A stretch of 64,000 nucleotides of DNA, from the NCBI GenBank assembly GCA_000320545.1, contig ADNK01002731.1, positions 1 to 64,000 on the forward strand. Reading direction: 5' to 3'. Below, one piece after another: positions 61,988 through 64,000 of the stretch. The notes under the pieces are model-generated. The model was not told where the DNA came from. It searched no databases and saw only the letters and a program-made list of their open reading frames with translations. Made by a program: the position numbers and the translations under genes. Positions within the stretch are counted from its first letter, which is position 1. Every line of letters begins with the position of its first letter. This DNA is from Bigelowiella natans CCMP2755. Taxonomy: Eukaryota > Cercozoa > Chlorarachniophyceae.

Positions 61988-62690
61988 GAACAAGAAAAAG
62001 AAGAACAAATGGTCTCTCTTTAAAACACCATCAATCGGTATGATGTGAAGGATGATCTATAATAACTATTTGATGGGAAAATATTGTAATATTTAAACGA
62101 TAGCACTTATTACGTGCGTGAAGACGTGTGTTTCATCATACACCGGGACAATCGCTGCTGCTACTATTGCTACTGGTGATGTGTGACTTTGGTATTGATG
62201 CTGCCTTACCACTACTACTACTACTACTACTACTATTAATCCCCAAACATGCACCCACCATTATTTTCCATCTCATCGATAACTCACTACACAGGAAAAC
62301 AACACGAATAACAACGACAATAACCTGTTGTCTCAATGATGATCAAAGTGAGTGATATCGTCATCCTTGTCACACCTTCATTATATGCATCATAACAACC
62401 GACTCAATGATCAGTGCATACAGCTCATGTTAGATATTACGCTAATTTTCGTCTTCTTCATTCTTCTTCTTCTTTTTCTTCTCGTTGTGATTAGATTATG
62501 TGACAAGCAGCCCAATACTGCTAATAATACCCTACCTCCAAGCATTGCAGCACTGCCAATAAGAGCATAAGCACCGTGCTCTGCTACCTATTTTATCACA
62601 TCATATCAATATTCACAAAGGAGTAGGAGGAGGGGGTGAGGACAAAGAGAAAAAACAATGACAACAATTAAGAGGTCAACAACCACATAC

Positions 62691-62725
<35 letters not shown>

Positions 62726-63031
62726 GAATAAAAACCATGAACTCTATTCACCTCAATTCCCAACATCATTTGGAATGATCCTAGAAGATAACCACTTAAC
62801 CGTCCTATAGACGATAACGGATGATGATGATGATGATGGTGATGATGGTGATGATGTTGGAAAAAGAAAGGGGTAAACAAGAGAACAATAATAGAATTGG
62901 AAGGGAAAGCTCTCAGGAGTAGTATGATGGTAATAATGATGATGATGATGTTGTTGCTAGATACCCAACACTGCACCCGAGAGAATAAGCGGTACAAACA
63001 TCCCTGTAATAGTACAAGTAGTAGTAGTGGT

Positions 63032-63063
<32 letters not shown>

Positions 63064-63306
63064 TAGTGTGGATTAATATAGAGATGGTGATGATGACGAT
63101 GATGACGATAATGACGATGATGATGATGATGTTAGTCTGGTAAATTACTTACTTACCAGAAGGGATTGCTATACCATACACCAAGCACATAAATGCAAGA
63201 TAAGGTACCAAAAACACTACTAGTGCAGATGGGGGCAGGTTGCAGTGGCTGATAACATATCAATAAATAAATAAATATAACACTGGAAATATAACCATAA
63301 GCAAAA

Positions 63307-63342
<36 letters not shown>

Positions 63343-64000
63343 GAGGAGGAGGAATAACTGGCCAAAATGGTATTATTATCAAGAAAGACCGAATGCGCAA
63401 AACACTAGATAATGTCAGTAGAGCATAAGTAATTCATTGTTGTATAGACAATCACTGCTTGGCAATACAGCATGAGTAATGTGTGGGGAGGACCAATCAA
63501 TCAACAATATTACCTTGAGATGTGATCATTTGATGGCTCATAGTAAAGAAAACGTATTGCATTCTCAGGGGAATTAAAAAATATTGTAGCCAAAACATGG
63601 TATTTGCCTAAGGTTATTGAAGGAGAATGATGATGATGATGATGATGATGAAGCATAGTTATAATGATCATCATAGTAGCAATAACAAATGAATGCAAAT
63701 ATATGCTTTTCTTTATCAATTAATTACCATCCGGGCAATAGAATTGCGTTGTGTACCTATTATTATTATTATTAGTATTATTATCATTATTTAAATTGAG
63801 GAGGAGGGTCATGCAAATCACCTCACCAACCACACATTTAGTGGGGCAAACCAACCAAACAAATCTACATACAGTCTAATAATACAACAACAACAACAAC
63901 TCAATTATTGCTTCCTTCATCACCTTTTTTTCTATGATATGAATTATTTTTCAGTGAAAAGCATCATTTACCATCATCATCATCATGATCATCAAAGGCA
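57497..64000 (-). CDS. CLC-family chloride channel / H+-exchange transporter, 5' end beyond window
   Basis: CLC proteins are dimeric membrane chloride channels or chloride/proton exchangers with two cytosolic CBS domains. On the minus strand the order is: LATIFFNSPENAIRFLYYEP (63535-63605); LVVFLVPYLAFMCLVYGIAI with PSG (63160-63235); GMFVPLILSGAVLGR (near 62960-63000), the conserved GxFxP anion-site block; RLSGYLLGSFQMMLGIEVNR; HGAYALIGSAAMLGG (near 62530-62575); FLTALAARTCGHLV (61865-61915); and GLYDIHMELRH (61530-61560). Then come the CBS1 region WDPPTWYQSLRARDV, PICLELRVRAESLLRVI and STHKHNGFPIVNTVV; an intervening loop; and CBS2 with MNLTPHRVLPTAS, VYQLFRQMGLRHLCVVDTQG (58400-58470) and GMITRQDLTIEHC (58130-58185). 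The last exon ends RRAKKRSNMDDAT at TAG 57499-57497. The early helices with the GKxGPxxH motif lie beyond base 64000. Confidence 0.88.
61350..61540. repeat. Three-copy minisatellite of (TAC)n plus a duplicated exon end
   Basis: The sequence GTAGTACGAACATGTCGAAG occurs three times (near 61385, 61448 and 61514), separated by TAC/CTA runs of 30-40 bp. The third copy is the 3' end and donor of a CLC exon on the minus strand. Confidence 0.85.

Overview
This is a eukaryotic nuclear window. Every recognisable gene is broken into short exons by GT-AG introns, and no operon, rRNA or tRNA gene was seen. Introns and intergenic DNA are saturated with di- and trinucleotide microsatellites, and many of these also run through exons as poly-D, poly-E, poly-Q, poly-S, poly-H or poly-G. 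The gene set points to a flagellated protist or alga: a p25-alpha/TPPP protein, an EFCAB10-like domain, a ZC2HC1-like zinc-finger protein, and lysine synthesis through diaminopimelate. I cannot name the lineage.

Layout: end of an acidic-tailed gene (+, to 224); TatD-type metallohydrolase (-, 1279-4863); TcdA-type E1-like enzyme (-, 5176-8324), possibly one unit with TatD; GST-like protein (-, 9374-10394); SAM methyltransferase (+, 10784-11888); a second, Dot1-like methyltransferase (-, 12613-14640); ZC2HC1-like protein (-, 16533-20087); nicotinamidase fused to an EFCAB10-like module (+, 20795-23227); diaminopimelate decarboxylase (-, 24056-29736); TPPP-like protein (+, 30014-31231); a large unknown gene (-, 32303-41462); Aha1-domain protein with a hydrophobic N-terminus (+, 42090-43871); a very large low-complexity protein with an EF-hand-like N-terminal region (-, 44601-51345); a coiled-coil and cyclic-nucleotide-binding-like protein (+, 52175-55984); CLC chloride channel/transporter (-, 57497 to beyond the window end).

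Each plus-strand gene faces a minus-strand gene at its 3' end and is divergent from its other neighbour. DNA beyond gene 3' ends is usually a 0.7-1.9 kb spacer rich in alternating purine-pyrimidine words (TGCA, GTGCGTGC, CTAGCTAG). Divergent promoter gaps are shorter and lack that signature. One spacer holds a 409-bp element with near-perfect terminal inverted repeats.

The genes do not form one pathway. The most notable observation is the nicotinamidase reading frame continuing through a phase-consistent intron into a DPY30/RII-like plus EF-hand-like module. This suggests an NAD-salvage enzyme tethered to a ciliary or scaffold partner. Exon models come from reading frames and splice sites by eye. 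Those for nicotinamidase, TPPP, Aha1, methyltransferase and GST were checked for phase; for the others only the overall span is given.
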